In this document: positions 33,765-49,587 of the stretch, piece by piece
Numbering within the stretch: position 1 is the stretch's first letter
Layout: each line of letters opens with the position of its first letter
Assembly: GCA_015709315.1 (NCBI GenBank)
Contig: JACCQI010000003.1
Coordinates: 1 to 64,000, forward strand
Reading direction: 5' to 3'
Source of the DNA: Desulfovibrionaceae bacterium
Lineage (GTDB): Bacteria; Desulfobacterota; Desulfovibrionia; Desulfovibrionales; Desulfovibrionaceae
Length of the DNA: 64,000 nt
Translations under genes and position numbers: made by a program
Notes under the pieces: generated by a model
What the model saw: the letters and a program-made list of their open reading frames with translations, nothing else
Databases searched by the model: none
What the model was told of the DNA's origin: nothing

Positions 33765-34142
33765 TTACACGAGGCGTCCAAGGGCGATGCCGAGGATGAC
33801 CAGGGCCAGCCCGGCCACGGACTGGCCGACCACGTTGCCGAGGACCGCCGCGTACTGTCCGAGCTTGACCAATTCCGAGGTCTCGAACATGTATGTGGAA
33901 AATGTGGTGAACGCGCCCATGAAGCCGGTCAAAAAGAGCAGGCGGATTTCGGAGCCGGGCAGAAGGCGGTTTTCGAAGAACCCCCATACCGCACCGAAAA
34001 GCAGGCAGCCGAGCATGTTCACGGCAAAGGTGCCGAGCGGGAACGCGGTCCCGGCCCATCGCTGGGCCACGCCCGACAACCAATAGCGGGACAGGGTGCC
34101 GGCCGCGCCGCCCACGCCGAGATAGAGAATTTTCGTCAACAT
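33765..34142 (-). CDS. crcB: Fluoride efflux channel CrcB/Fluc
   Basis: LGVGGAAGTLSRYWLSG, FPLGTFAVNMLGCLLFG, TGFMGAFTTFSTYMFE. Confidence 0.94.
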   Translation of the reverse strand: MLTKILYLGVGGAAGTLSRYWLSGVAQRWAGTAFPLGTFAVNMLGCLLFGAVWGFFENRLLPGSEIRLLFLTGFMGAFTTFSTYMFETSELVKLGQYAAVLGNVVGQSVAGLALVILGIALGRLV

Positions 34143-34177
34143 TTCGATTTGTGTACAGCAACACCCTGGGGGAGGCA

Positions 34178-34798
34178 ATGGCCCTGGAAAGCGAGTTGAA
34201 ATTTTTGGATGCGGACCTGGCGGCGACCAGCCGCCGCCTGCGCGAGTCCGGCGGCGAGAGCCTGGGCCGCTATTTCGAGTCCAATGCGGTCTTCGATTAC
34301 CCGGACAGGTCGCTGAAGGAAAAGGGGATTCTCCTGCGCCTGCGCGAGCGGCAGGGCGGGGCCGTGCTGACCGTGAAGCGCCCTCCGAGGGACGCCGCGC
34401 CCTCCGCGCTCAAGGTCTTCGAGGAGATCGAGACCGGGGTGGACGATTGCGCCGCCATGCGTCGGTCACTGCTGGCCGTGGGGTTCATCGAGGCGTTCGG
34501 CTACGAGAAGGTGCGGGAGAAGTGGCGGTTCATGGATTGCGTGGTCTGCCTGGACATGCTCCCGTTCGGCGATTTCGTGGAGATCGAGGGCACGGGCGCC
34601 GCCGTGCCCGCCTGCGCCGCCGCTCTGGGGCTTGAAGACCGGCAAACCTCCACGGCCACCTACCACGCGCTCAACCTTGAGCAACGCCGGGCCGAGGGCC
34701 TGGCCCCGGACGAGAATTTCCGCTTCGACCCGTCCGCGCGCGGGGAGCTGTTGCGGGCCATCGGAAAAGATTGGCTCGCAACCCTCGACAGGCGGTGA
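34178..34798 (+). CDS. CYTH-domain protein (adenylate cyclase class IV / thiamine triphosphatase-like)
   Basis: LESELKFLDADLAATSRRL (ExExK-like) and KGILLRLRERQGGAVLTVKRP. Confidence 0.85.
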   Translation: MALESELKFLDADLAATSRRLRESGGESLGRYFESNAVFDYPDRSLKEKGILLRLRERQGGAVLTVKRPPRDAAPSALKVFEEIETGVDDCAAMRRSLLAVGFIEAFGYEKVREKWRFMDCVVCLDMLPFGDFVEIEGTGAAVPACAAALGLEDRQTSTATYHALNLEQRRAEGLAPDENFRFDPSARGELLRAIGKDWLATLDRR

Positions 34799-34856
34799 AA
34801 TCGACTTTATATTCATTCCCAAGGATGAATAGAGTATTGTTGGAGATCGAACCGAA

Positions 34857-35171
34857 ATGACCGACCCTCTTACCGGGGACCGATCCGATTCCGGACTGCT
34901 TGACCAACGAGAGGCCAAGGAGCCCAGAAGGTATAAGGTCCTGCTGCACAACGACGATTACACGACCATGGATTTCGTGGTCGAGATACTGGTGCGCGTC
35001 TTTCACAAGACGGAGGCCCAGGCCACGGCCATCATGTTCGCGGTCCACAACGAGGGATACGGCGTCTGCGGCACCTACACCGCGGAAGTGGCCGAGACCA
35101 AGGTGGACCTGGTTCACAGGCTTGCCAAAAGCGCCGGTTTTCCGCTCAAGTGCAGCATGGAAGGTGAATGA
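34857..35171 (+). CDS. clpS: ATP-dependent Clp protease adaptor ClpS
   Basis: RYKVLLHNDDYTTMDFVVEILVRVFHKTEAQATAIMFAVHNEG. Confidence 0.96.
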   Translation: MTDPLTGDRSDSGLLDQREAKEPRRYKVLLHNDDYTTMDFVVEILVRVFHKTEAQATAIMFAVHNEGYGVCGTYTAEVAETKVDLVHRLAKSAGFPLKCSMEGE

Positions 35172-35174
35172 CAT

Positions 35175-37493
<2,319 letters not shown>

Positions 37494-37500
37494 CCAAGAC

Positions 37501-37527
37501 AAGGGGCGGCCCGAGGCCGCCCCTTTC
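37501..37527 (+). terminator. Intercistronic stem-loop, possible weak terminator/attenuator between clpA and aat
   Basis: AAGGGGCGGCC-CGA-GGCCGCCCCTT followed by short T run. Confidence 0.55.
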
Positions 37528-37539
37528 GTGCGGCACCCC

Positions 37540-38229
37540 ATGACCATCTACCGGCTTTTTAAAGAACCCATATTCCCCGACCCCGAAGAGGCCGATCACG
37601 ACGGCCTGCTGGCCGTGGGCGGCGACCTTTCGCCCAGGCGGCTGATAAACGCCTACGCCAACGGCATCTTCCCCTGGTACGCCGAAGGCTCGCCCATCCT
37701 GTGGTGGTCCACCAACCCGCGCCTGGTCCTGATTCCCGAGGAGTTTCACCTGCCGCGCAGCCTCAAGCGGGTGCTCAACAAGGGGCGGTTCACTTTCACC
37801 CTGGACACGCAGTTCGGCGCGGTCATCCGCCGGTGCGCCTGCGCGCCCCGGCCCGCGCAGGAGGGCACCTGGATCGTCGAGGAGATGGTGGACGCCTACA
37901 TCGCGCTTTACGAGCTGGGATACGCCCACTCCGTGGAGGCGTGGCTGGACGGCGAATTGGTGGGCGGCCTGTACGGGGTGGCCCTGGGTTCGGTCTTTTA
38001 CGGCGAGTCCATGTTCCACCACGTGCCCGACGCGTCCAAGGCGGCCTTTGCCGTGTTCGTGGAGCAGCTCGTGAAGTGGGATTTCAGCCTCATCGACTGC
38101 CAGCAGACCACCAATCATCTGCTGCGGTTCGGGGCGCGCGAGATGCAGCGCTTCCGGTTCCTGGCCATGGTGCGCGAGGGCGTGGACCGGCCGGGCCGGG
38201 TGGGGAAATGGCGCTTCGACGGCGCGTAG
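37540..38229 (+). CDS. aat: Leucyl/phenylalanyl-tRNA-protein transferase
   Basis: FPDPEEADHDGLLAVGGDLSPRRLINAYANGIFPWY and EAWLDGELVGGLYGVALGSVFYGESMFH. Confidence 0.96.
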   Translation: MTIYRLFKEPIFPDPEEADHDGLLAVGGDLSPRRLINAYANGIFPWYAEGSPILWWSTNPRLVLIPEEFHLPRSLKRVLNKGRFTFTLDTQFGAVIRRCACAPRPAQEGTWIVEEMVDAYIALYELGYAHSVEAWLDGELVGGLYGVALGSVFYGESMFHHVPDASKAAFAVFVEQLVKWDFSLIDCQQTTNHLLRFGAREMQRFRFLAMVREGVDRPGRVGKWRFDGA

Positions 38230-38232
38230 CCG

Positions 38233-38715
38233 CTATTCGTTTTCCTCCACCAGGGGCGGATGCAGGCTCAGGTCGTAGAAACCCTTCAGGGGCATTTTCA
38301 GCGGATAGCTCGGGATTTTGGCGAATTCGATGAACCCGGTGGACTTGCCCGTCCGAACCTGGGTGAAGCCGGTCAGCCCGGCGGGAACCGGGAAGGACAG
38401 CGGTGCGGAACGTATGGCCGTAAGCCTTGTGGAATATTGTGTTTTCAGGTATTCGACAATGGTATTCCGCTCGTCCTCGGTAAAGGCTTCGAGGATGATC
38501 CGCTTGCTGCCCTCCGGGTCGGCGGACAGGGTGTTGACGGGGTCGCCCACCAGCCGGTCCCAGTCCATGCCCTCGTACTCTTCGGGGTCCCAGTCGGGGC
38601 GGAAAAGGTGGACCTCCACGTCGCGCCGCCCCTTGAAGCTTCGGATGACCATGGAAACAGCGAAGGCGCGGTCGGCCGGGAGCGATGTTTCGGGATTGAT
38701 TATGGTGATGTCCAT
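38233..38715 (-). CDS. Hypothetical protein
   Basis: 160-aa ORF; no recognised family; tail-to-tail with aat. Confidence 0.6.
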   Translation of the reverse strand: MDITIINPETSLPADRAFAVSMVIRSFKGRRDVEVHLFRPDWDPEEYEGMDWDRLVGDPVNTLSADPEGSKRIILEAFTEDERNTIVEYLKTQYSTRLTAIRSAPLSFPVPAGLTGFTQVRTGKSTGFIEFAKIPSYPLKMPLKGFYDLSLHPPLVEENE

Positions 38716-38801
38716 GTCGGCACTCCGGGTGGATGTATTGTGTTTTTCACTTGTTTCATACGTCTTTTGCCGGGCTATCTCAAGCCTTTGAAGAATCGCA
38801 C

Positions 38802-40802
<2,001 letters not shown>

Positions 40803-40805
40803 GCG

Positions 40806-41840
40806 ATGGCTGATCTGCTGCATAGGCGAATGCTCCGCCTGAGAGCGAGGCTCGGTTCCTTCTGGAGTCTGGTTCTGGGCGCGGTATACATGGTCCTGGT
40901 CTTTCTCGTCGGGATCGTCTTCTACATGGCCTACGAGCACTGGAATTTCATCAGTTCGTTCTACATGGTCGTCATCACCCTTTCCACGGTCGGCTTCATG
41001 GAAGTCAAGGAACTGTCCGAGATGGGCAGGCTGTTCACCACGTTCCTCATTATGGGCGGGGTGGGCGGTTTCATCTACATTGCGGGCGCGTTCGCCCAGG
41101 TCCTCATTGACGGACGTTTGCAAATCATGTGGGGTAAGCACAAGATGATGAAGGAAATAAGCAAGCTGAAAAATCATTTTATCATCTGCGGTTATGGCCG
41201 CATCGGCAGCGTGGTCGTTCAGGAAATCCGGGCCGAGGGGCATGATGTGGTGGTCATCGAACAGGACGCCGACCTCATCGACGCCATGGAGCAGGAAGGC
41301 ATTTTGTGCATCGAGGGCGACGCCACCAACGACAGCGTGCTCCTGAGCGCCGGGCTGAAGAACGCCAAATCCCTCATCTCCGCCTTGACCAACGAGGCAG
41401 CCAACGTCTACGTCACCCTCACCGCCCGCCAGCTCTGCCCGGACGTCACCATCGTGGCCCGCGCGGGAGAGAAGTCCCACATCTCCCGGCTGGAACTGGC
41501 CGGGGCCGACCGCGTGGTGCTGCCCCATTTCATCGGCGGTCTGCGCATGGCCCAGAACGTGCTGCGTCCCACGGTGACCAACTTCATGGATCTGGCCATG
41601 CGCGGCGGCATCGACCTCCAGATGGAGGAGCTGGCCGTGTCCCCGGAATCCGAGCTGGTGGACAAAGACCTTGTGGAGTCCAGGATTCGGCCCAATTTCG
41701 ATTTGATCATCATCGCCATCAAGAAGGAATCCGGCGACATGATCTTCAATCCGGGTCCCAAGGAAGTCATCAACGCCCGGGATACCCTCCTGGCGGTCGG
41801 TAAGAAAGCAAACCTGTCCGCACTGAAAAATATCCTTTAA
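40806..41840 (+). CDS. Potassium channel with RCK/TrkA-N domain
   Basis: Ion_trans_2 pore with STVGFME (atypical selectivity filter) then FIICGYGRIGSVVVQEIRAEGHDVVVIEQD. Confidence 0.85.
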   Translation: MADLLHRRMLRLRARLGSFWSLVLGAVYMVLVFLVGIVFYMAYEHWNFISSFYMVVITLSTVGFMEVKELSEMGRLFTTFLIMGGVGGFIYIAGAFAQVLIDGRLQIMWGKHKMMKEISKLKNHFIICGYGRIGSVVVQEIRAEGHDVVVIEQDADLIDAMEQEGILCIEGDATNDSVLLSAGLKNAKSLISALTNEAANVYVTLTARQLCPDVTIVARAGEKSHISRLELAGADRVVLPHFIGGLRMAQNVLRPTVTNFMDLAMRGGIDLQMEELAVSPESELVDKDLVESRIRPNFDLIIIAIKKESGDMIFNPGPKEVINARDTLLAVGKKANLSALKNIL

Positions 41841-41853
41841 TATATTAAAATAG

Positions 41854-43917
<2,064 letters not shown>

Positions 43918-43941
43918 AACATACATTTTTCAACCTGTTTT

Positions 43942-44733
43942 ATGGGGGACACCATGGGTGTGGACATCGTCATTTTGGGCGCCAAGGGGCGCATGGGCAA
44001 CATGCTGGTCAACATGACCCTGGCCGACGAGGAGTTGAACCTGGTGGGCGCGTGCGAGCGCAAGGGCAACGCCGACGGCTTGGCCTATGAGGGCTGCGAG
44101 GTTTCGGACTGCCTGGAAGATTTGCTGCCCAAGGTTCCGGGCGCGGTGATCATCGACTTCACGGCTCCCGAGGCGTCCGTGGCCATGGCCAGGACAGCCG
44201 CCCGGTTCGGCAATCCGGCCGTCATCGGCACCACCGGCCTGAGCGACGCGCAGCAGGCCGAACTGGCCGAGTCCGCCAAGCGGATTCCCCTGTTCTGGGC
44301 GCCGAACATGTCCGTGGGCGTCAACGTGCTGCTCAAGATCATGCCGCAACTGGCCCAGGCCCTGGGCGACGCATACGACATCGAGATCGTCGAGACCCAC
44401 CACAGGATGAAGAAGGACTCTCCCAGCGGCACGGCGATCAAGCTGGCCCAGAATCTGGCCGAGGCCCGTGGCTGGAATTACGACGACGTGAAAAAGCACT
44501 GCCGCGACGGCATCATCGGCGAGCGCCCCAAAAAGGAGATCGGCGTGCAGACCCTGCGCGGCGGGGACGTGGTGGGCGATCACACCATGTTCTTCTTCGG
44601 GCCGGGCGAGCGCATCGAGGTCACCCACCGCGCCCACTCGCGTGAGACCTTTGCCGCCGGAGCCTTGCGGGCCGCCAAATGGCTGTCCCGGCAAAAGTCC
44701 GGAAAGCTCTACGCCATGGCTGACGTTTTCTGA
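43942..44733 (+). CDS. dapB: 4-hydroxy-tetrahydrodipicolinate reductase (ATG at 43942 or 43954)
   Basis: [30 protein letters not shown]. Confidence 0.95.
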   Translation: MGDTMGVDIVILGAKGRMGNMLVNMTLADEELNLVGACERKGNADGLAYEGCEVSDCLEDLLPKVPGAVIIDFTAPEASVAMARTAARFGNPAVIGTTGLSDAQQAELAESAKRIPLFWAPNMSVGVNVLLKIMPQLAQALGDAYDIEIVETHHRMKKDSPSGTAIKLAQNLAEARGWNYDDVKKHCRDGIIGERPKKEIGVQTLRGGDVVGDHTMFFFGPGERIEVTHRAHSRETFAAGALRAAKWLSRQKSGKLYAMADVF

Positions 44734-44754
44734 TCCGGTAATACACAGACAGCG

Positions 44755-44792
44755 AAAAAAGGAAGCCAGCCTTGTCCGGCTTCCTTTTTTTT
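44755..44792 (+). terminator. Intrinsic terminator after dapB
   Basis: AAAAAAGGAAGCCAG-CCTTGTC-CGGCTTCCTTTTTTTT. Confidence 0.9.
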
Positions 44793-44802
44793 GGACGGGC
44801 GC

Positions 44803-46137
44803 ATGGGCGATTCCAAAATCCATTCCTTCAGGGACAGGCCGAACCGGACCCTTGTGCGGCTGGCCGTTCCGGTGTTGTTTTCCCTGGTGGCCGAACCCCT
44901 GACCGGCATGGCGGACACCGCCTTCGTGGCCCGGCTGCCCGGTTCCGAGCCGGTGGCGGCCTTGGGGATCGGCACCGTGGCCTTCACCTCCATATTCTGG
45001 GCCTTCACCTTCCTGGGCGTGGGCACCCAGACCGAGGTGGCGCAGTTCGCGGGCAGCGGGGACAAGGAGCGTGCCGTCAAGGTCGTGTCCCTGGCCTGCG
45101 CCCTGGCCGCCCTGGTCGGCCTGGTACTGATGGGCACCCTTGCTTTTCTGCCGTACATCGCCTCCCTGTTCGGCGGGGAGGGCATGGTCAACGACCTGGC
45201 CTGCGACTACATGGCCTACAGGCTGCTGGGCGCACCCGCCGTGCTGGTGTCCCTGGCCTGTTTCGGCGGGCTGCGCGGGATGCAGGACATGCGAACGCCC
45301 TTGTTCGTGGCCGTGGGCATCAACCTGGTCAACGTGTTCCTGGACTGGCTGCTCATTTTCGGAGTGGGAATCTTCCCGGCCCTGGGCGTGACCGGCGCGG
45401 CCGTCGCCTCCACCGTGAGCCAGTGGGCCGGTGCCGTCTGGTGCCTGCTGGCCGTGCGGAGACGCATCGGGCTTACTTGGCGCATGCGGGGCGCGGGGCT
45501 GGCCCGGCTCCTGAAGGTGGGCGGCGACCTGTTCGTCCGTACGGGCGCGCTGCTGGTATTCCTGGCCTTGTGTACCAGGGTGGCCAACCGGGCAGGGGCC
45601 GACCAGGGGGCGGCATACCAGGGCATCCGGCAGTTTTTCCTGTTTTCCGCCCTGTTTCTGGACGCCTTTGCCATCACCGGGCAGAGCCTGGTCGGCTATT
45701 ACCTGGGTGCGGACGATCGCGTCCAGGCCCGGCGGGTGGCTCGGACCGTGTGCTTGTGGAGCCTGGGCACCGGCGTGGCCCTGTGCGTGGGCATGATTGC
45801 GGGGGAGCGGGGCGTGGCCTGGCTTCTGGTGCCGCCAGCCGCCCATGCCGTGTTCGGCCCCGGCTGGCTGGTGGTCTCGCTGATGCAGCCCGTGGGTGCG
45901 CTTTCCTTTGCGACCGACGGCATTCATTGGGGGACGGGCGATTTCCGCTACCTGCGGAATTCCATGCTCGTCGCCTCGGTGGCCGGCGGGGCGTGCGTGC
46001 TGGCCGTGGACGCCCTGCGCCCGGACGGCGTGCTCGTCTACATCTGGCTGGCCACGGCCGTGTGGGCGTCGGTTCGTGCCGCGTTCGGTCTGGTTCGCGT
46101 CTGGCCCGGCGTGGGGCAAGCGCCGCTCAAGCCGTAA
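44803..46137 (+). CDS. MATE-family efflux transporter
   Basis: Multiple TM; LAVPVLFSLVAEPLTGMADTAFVARLPG. Confidence 0.92.
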   Translation: MGDSKIHSFRDRPNRTLVRLAVPVLFSLVAEPLTGMADTAFVARLPGSEPVAALGIGTVAFTSIFWAFTFLGVGTQTEVAQFAGSGDKERAVKVVSLACALAALVGLVLMGTLAFLPYIASLFGGEGMVNDLACDYMAYRLLGAPAVLVSLACFGGLRGMQDMRTPLFVAVGINLVNVFLDWLLIFGVGIFPALGVTGAAVASTVSQWAGAVWCLLAVRRRIGLTWRMRGAGLARLLKVGGDLFVRTGALLVFLALCTRVANRAGADQGAAYQGIRQFFLFSALFLDAFAITGQSLVGYYLGADDRVQARRVARTVCLWSLGTGVALCVGMIAGERGVAWLLVPPAAHAVFGPGWLVVSLMQPVGALSFATDGIHWGTGDFRYLRNSMLVASVAGGACVLAVDALRPDGVLVYIWLATAVWASVRAAFGLVRVWPGVGQAPLKP

Positions 46138-46162
46138 AAAACCGCCTGCAAAAACAGGCGGG
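46134..46162 (-). terminator. Intrinsic terminator (minus strand)
   Basis: Minus strand CCGCCTG-TTTTTG-CAGGCGGTTTTTTAC. Confidence 0.75.
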
Positions 46163-46186
46163 CGGGGAGAGGCATAAGCGGACGGT

Positions 46187-46558
46187 CTAGTTGTTGTTGG
46201 CCAGGTAGTTGAACATGAAGGCGTAGGCGTGGCGCATCTCGATTTCCAGCTCGCCCATGTGATTTTGGGCCGCTTCCATGTCGTGGGCCTTGGAGGCGTT
46301 CTCCAGGTTCAGGCAACATTCCCGTACCCGTTCCACGCCGATGGTCGCGGCACCGCCCTTGAGGGAGTGGGCCAGTTGGCGCAGCCGCTCCACGTCGCGG
46401 GAATTCAGGGCGTCCCTGATCTCGTTGATGCGCTTGGGTTCCTGGGAGATGAACACGGTGAACATCCGCTTCAGGAACGGACGTTTTTCGGCCATGGATT
46501 CCAGGAACTTGCTATCGACTATTTCTTTTTCCATTGATGTGCTCCGCATTGTGGGCAA
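46187..46558 (-). CDS. Hpt (histidine phosphotransfer) domain protein
   Basis: LRQLAHSLKGGAATIGVERVRECCLNLE. Confidence 0.88.
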   Translation of the reverse strand: MPTMRSTSMEKEIVDSKFLESMAEKRPFLKRMFTVFISQEPKRINEIRDALNSRDVERLRQLAHSLKGGAATIGVERVRECCLNLENASKAHDMEAAQNHMGELEIEMRHAYAFMFNYLANNN

Positions 46559-46777
46559 TCAGCCCCTACGGTAATTTCATCCTATACGCGCAGTGGTGGT
46601 TTTGGGCAACTCTTTTGATAAAAAAGGAGAGATGTTCGCGTTTTCCCATGTGAAAACGTGACGGAGCAGGGCAACGGCGCGACAAAGGAGGGCGGCCGGA
46701 AGCGGTATTGAATAATACACGGGTTATGTGTAATGTGAAGATGGCAAGTACTGCAATATTGCGTCCGCGATGACATT

Positions 46778-47578
46778 ATGGGTGTTGGAAAAATGTATGA
46801 TTTTAAGAGGTTGTCTAAGCATAGTTTGTTGTATAAATATGCCTTTTCGGCGTTGTCCCTGGTCGTTCTCCTTGTTCCGTCAGGCGTCGAAGCCACGGAG
46901 TCCGTGACGCTGGCCGTCTTTTCACGCGAGTGGGCGCCCTTTGAGATGGTCGTTGACGGCAGGGCCGGCGGCGCGTCCCTCGATCTGTTCAAGGCGTTGA
47001 TGCCCGACGGGGTCGCCCTGGCCGTGGAAACGCTGCCTGCGCCGCGTAGCGTTTTGCACCAGCGGGGCGCTCCGGTCTATGCCCGGCTTGAGGCCAAGGG
47101 CTGGTGGACGCGGGACGCGGACAAGTACCTCTGGTCCAACCCGGTCGTGAGCCTGGAAAGCGTGCTGTATTCCCCGGCAGGGAAGCCGGTCGAGTACGTG
47201 AATGAGGAAAGCCTGTACAACCTGCGGATCGGGTGCATCCGAAACTACGTGTATCCCGAGGTGCAGAACCTGTTCGTCAGCGGAAAGGCCGAGCGCTACG
47301 ACGTGAACGACGACATACTGCTTTTGCGCATGCTCAAGGCGGGCCGGGTGGATGTGGCCGTGTTCGACAGCATCTCCGCCGCCTGGCTTATCCGCCAGAC
47401 CCCCGACATGCGGGCCGCCGATTTCCATGTGGCGGAAAAGCCGCTCGGGGTCGCGCACCTGCGTTTCGTCTTCAATATGGATGAGAACTGGAAACGCCGT
47501 CTGCCGGAGATCAACGCCAAGATACGGGCCGGCCGGGCGGACGGGACCATAGACAGGATACTGAAGCAGTATCGTTGA
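46778..47578 (+). CDS. Periplasmic substrate-binding protein, family 3-like
   Basis: Signal peptide; YNLRIGCIRNYVYPEVQNLF..., AGRVDVAVFDSISAAWLIRQ. Confidence 0.75.
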   Translation: MGVGKMYDFKRLSKHSLLYKYAFSALSLVVLLVPSGVEATESVTLAVFSREWAPFEMVVDGRAGGASLDLFKALMPDGVALAVETLPAPRSVLHQRGAPVYARLEAKGWWTRDADKYLWSNPVVSLESVLYSPAGKPVEYVNEESLYNLRIGCIRNYVYPEVQNLFVSGKAERYDVNDDILLLRMLKAGRVDVAVFDSISAAWLIRQTPDMRAADFHVAEKPLGVAHLRFVFNMDENWKRRLPEINAKIRAGRADGTIDRILKQYR

Positions 47579-47596
47579 GGATTGCTCGTCAACGAA

Positions 47597-47627
47597 AAAG
47601 GGGTGGAAGCATGCTTCCACCCCTTTC
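47597..47627. terminator. Bidirectional terminator, 30-bp perfect palindrome with GCATGC core
   Basis: AAAGGGGTGGAAGCATGCTTCCACCCCTTT. Confidence 0.85.
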
Positions 47628-47643
47628 CTTTTGCGCGAACCGG

Positions 47644-48075
47644 CTACATGTTGTAGAGCTTTTCGCCCGGGATGATGGTTATGCCGTTCTTCTGGAGCAG
47701 TTCGATGCCCTGGTCGGTGCGGTCGAAGCGGAAGATGAGCACCGCGGAATCGCCGGACTGCTGCACGAAGGCGTACATGTACTCGACGTTGATGCCCGCT
47801 TCCTGAAGCATGCCCAGGATGGCGTTCAGCCCGCCGGGGTTGTCCGCCACCTCCACGGCCACCACCGATGTGCGGCCGACGGTGAAGCCCGCCTCCTTGA
47901 GCTTGGTCTTGGCGGCCTCGAAATTGGATACGATGAGCCGCAGGATGCCGAAGTCCGAGGTGTCGGCCAGGGACAGGGCGCGGATGTTCACGCCCGCTTC
48001 GGACAGAATGCGGGTGACCTCGGCCAGGCGGCCAGCACGGTTTTCCAGAAATATGGAGAGTTGATCGACTTTCAT
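47644..48075 (-). CDS. Tandem ACT-domain protein
   Basis: [49 protein letters not shown]. Confidence 0.9.
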   Translation of the reverse strand: MKVDQLSIFLENRAGRLAEVTRILSEAGVNIRALSLADTSDFGILRLIVSNFEAAKTKLKEAGFTVGRTSVVAVEVADNPGGLNAILGMLQEAGINVEYMYAFVQQSGDSAVLIFRFDRTDQGIELLQKNGITIIPGEKLYNM

Positions 48076-48101
48076 GGGATTCTCCTTGTTCATTGGCATT
48101 G

Positions 48102-49406
48102 TTAGCCTTCTTTCCTCTTGTCGATGATGCGCTTGGCTTTGCCCCTGGAGCGCTCAATGCCCTTGGGTTCCACCAGCTTGACCTTGGCGGTGACGCCGAG
48201 GAACTCCTTAATGTTTTTCATTACCTTTGATTCGATCTTCTGTAAACTCTTGATTTCGTCGGAGAAGATGGACTCGTTGACTTCCACTTGAACTTCCAGG
48301 GTGTCGAGGTTGCCCTGGCGCTCCACCACAAGCTGGTAGTGGGGGGTCAATCCCTCGGTTTCGATGAGGATGGTCTCGATCTGGGATGGGAACACGTTGA
48401 CGCCGCGGATGATCAGCATGTCGTCGGAACGGCCGGTGACGCGCTTCATGCGGGCGGTGGTGCGGCCGCACCTGCACGGCGTGGTGTTCAGGGTGGTCAG
48501 GTCGCGGGTGCGGTAACGGATGAGCGGGATGCCTTCCTTGGTCAGGGTGGTGAAGACGAGTTCGCCTTCCTGACCCGGCTCGACGATCTCGCCGGTCTGC
48601 GGGTCGATGGTTTCCGCCAGGAAGTGGTCTTCCTGGATGTGCAGGCCGTCCTGGACCTCGCGGCATTCGATGGCCACGCCCGGTCCCATGACCTCGGACA
48701 GGCCGTAGATGTCGATGGCCGTGATGCCGAGTTTCTTCTCGATCTCCACGCGCATTTCGTTGGTCCACGGTTCCGCGCCGAAGATGCCGATCCGCAGCGG
48801 CAGCTCTCGGATGTCGATGCCCATTTCCAGGCCGGTCTCGGCCAGGAACAGGGCGTAGGAGGGAGTGCCGCAGATGACGTCGGGGGCGAAGTCCTTGAGC
48901 AGGGTGACCTGGCGCTTGGTGGCGCCGCCGGAAACGGGCACGACCGTAGCGCCCAGAGCCTCGGCCCCGTAGTGCACTCCCAGGCCGCCGGTGAACAGGC
49001 CGTAGCCGTATGCGTTGTGGACGCTGTCGGCGGCGGATGCGCCCGCGGCCATCAAGCAGCGGGCCATGAGTTCGCCCCAGTTCTCGATGTCGCGCTTGGT
49101 GTAGCCGACGACCGTGGCCGTGCCGGTGGTGCCCGAGGAACAATGGATGCGGACGATCTGGTCCTTGGGCACGGCGAACATGCCGAATGGATACTGGTCC
49201 CGCAGGTCCTGCTTGGTCGTGAACGGCAAAAGCGAGATGTCCTTCAGGCTCTTGATGTCCTGAGGTTTGACTCCCTTTTCGTCAAATTTTTTCTTGTAGA
49301 ACGGGACGTTGGCGTACACGCGCTCGCATTGAGCCCTGAGCCGTCGCAACTGGACCAGTTCCAGTTCCTCGCGGGGCATGGTTTCGTTCTTCACATCGTA
49401 GATCAT
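48102..49406 (-). CDS. paaK: Phenylacetate-CoA ligase (AMP-forming)
   Basis: [40 protein letters not shown]; strong SD AAGGAGG before ATG at 49406. Confidence 0.92.
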   Translation of the reverse strand: MIYDVKNETMPREELELVQLRRLRAQCERVYANVPFYKKKFDEKGVKPQDIKSLKDISLLPFTTKQDLRDQYPFGMFAVPKDQIVRIHCSSGTTGTATVVGYTKRDIENWGELMARCLMAAGASAADSVHNAYGYGLFTGGLGVHYGAEALGATVVPVSGGATKRQVTLLKDFAPDVICGTPSYALFLAETGLEMGIDIRELPLRIGIFGAEPWTNEMRVEIEKKLGITAIDIYGLSEVMGPGVAIECREVQDGLHIQEDHFLAETIDPQTGEIVEPGQEGELVFTTLTKEGIPLIRYRTRDLTTLNTTPCRCGRTTARMKRVTGRSDDMLIIRGVNVFPSQIETILIETEGLTPHYQLVVERQGNLDTLEVQVEVNESIFSDEIKSLQKIESKVMKNIKEFLGVTAKVKLVEPKGIERSRGKAKRIIDKRKEG

Positions 49407-49457
49407 CCCTAAAACCTCCTTCGGGCGGACAGAATCGTCCATTTCTCTCGCTCACAT

Positions 49458-49488
49458 AAAAAAACCACGGTCTTTACAGCCCGTGGTC
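49458..49488 (-). terminator. Attenuator terminator (segments 3:4) upstream of paaK
   Basis: Minus strand GACCACGG-GCTGTAAAGA-CCGTGGTTTTTTT. Confidence 0.8.
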
Positions 49489-49544
49489 GGTTTCGGCACA
49501 TCTTCGCCAGTCAGGTATCCACGAGCTTCCTCTCAGGAGCCCGT
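49479..49544 (-). promoter_or_regulatory. Competing RNA segments of a putative Phe attenuator
   Basis: Minus strand: 1 = ACGGGCTCCT (49535-49544), 2 = AGGAAGCTCGTGG (49519-49531), 3 = ACCACGGGC (49479-49487). 1:2 and 2:3 pairings are mutually exclusive, as are 2:3 and the 3:4 terminator. Confidence 0.75.
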
Positions 49545-49580
49545 AAAAAAGAATGCGTGGGAAGATAGATATTTTTGCAT
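49533..49580 (-). CDS. Putative phenylalanine leader peptide MQKYLSSHAFFFTGS
   Basis: ATG CAA AAA TAT CTA TCT TCC CAC GCA TTC TTT TTT ACG GGC TCC TGA on minus strand; Phe codons immediately precede attenuator segment 1. Confidence 0.7.
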   Translation of the reverse strand: MQKYLSSHAFFFTGS

Positions 49581-49587
49581 AGCGGAG

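Noticed and set aside
38716-38801. Possible LexA box upstream of uvrB (ATTGTGTTTTTCACTTGTTTC)
   Set aside because: Only loose dyad character, and the LexA motif of this lineage is unknown to me; not supportable.
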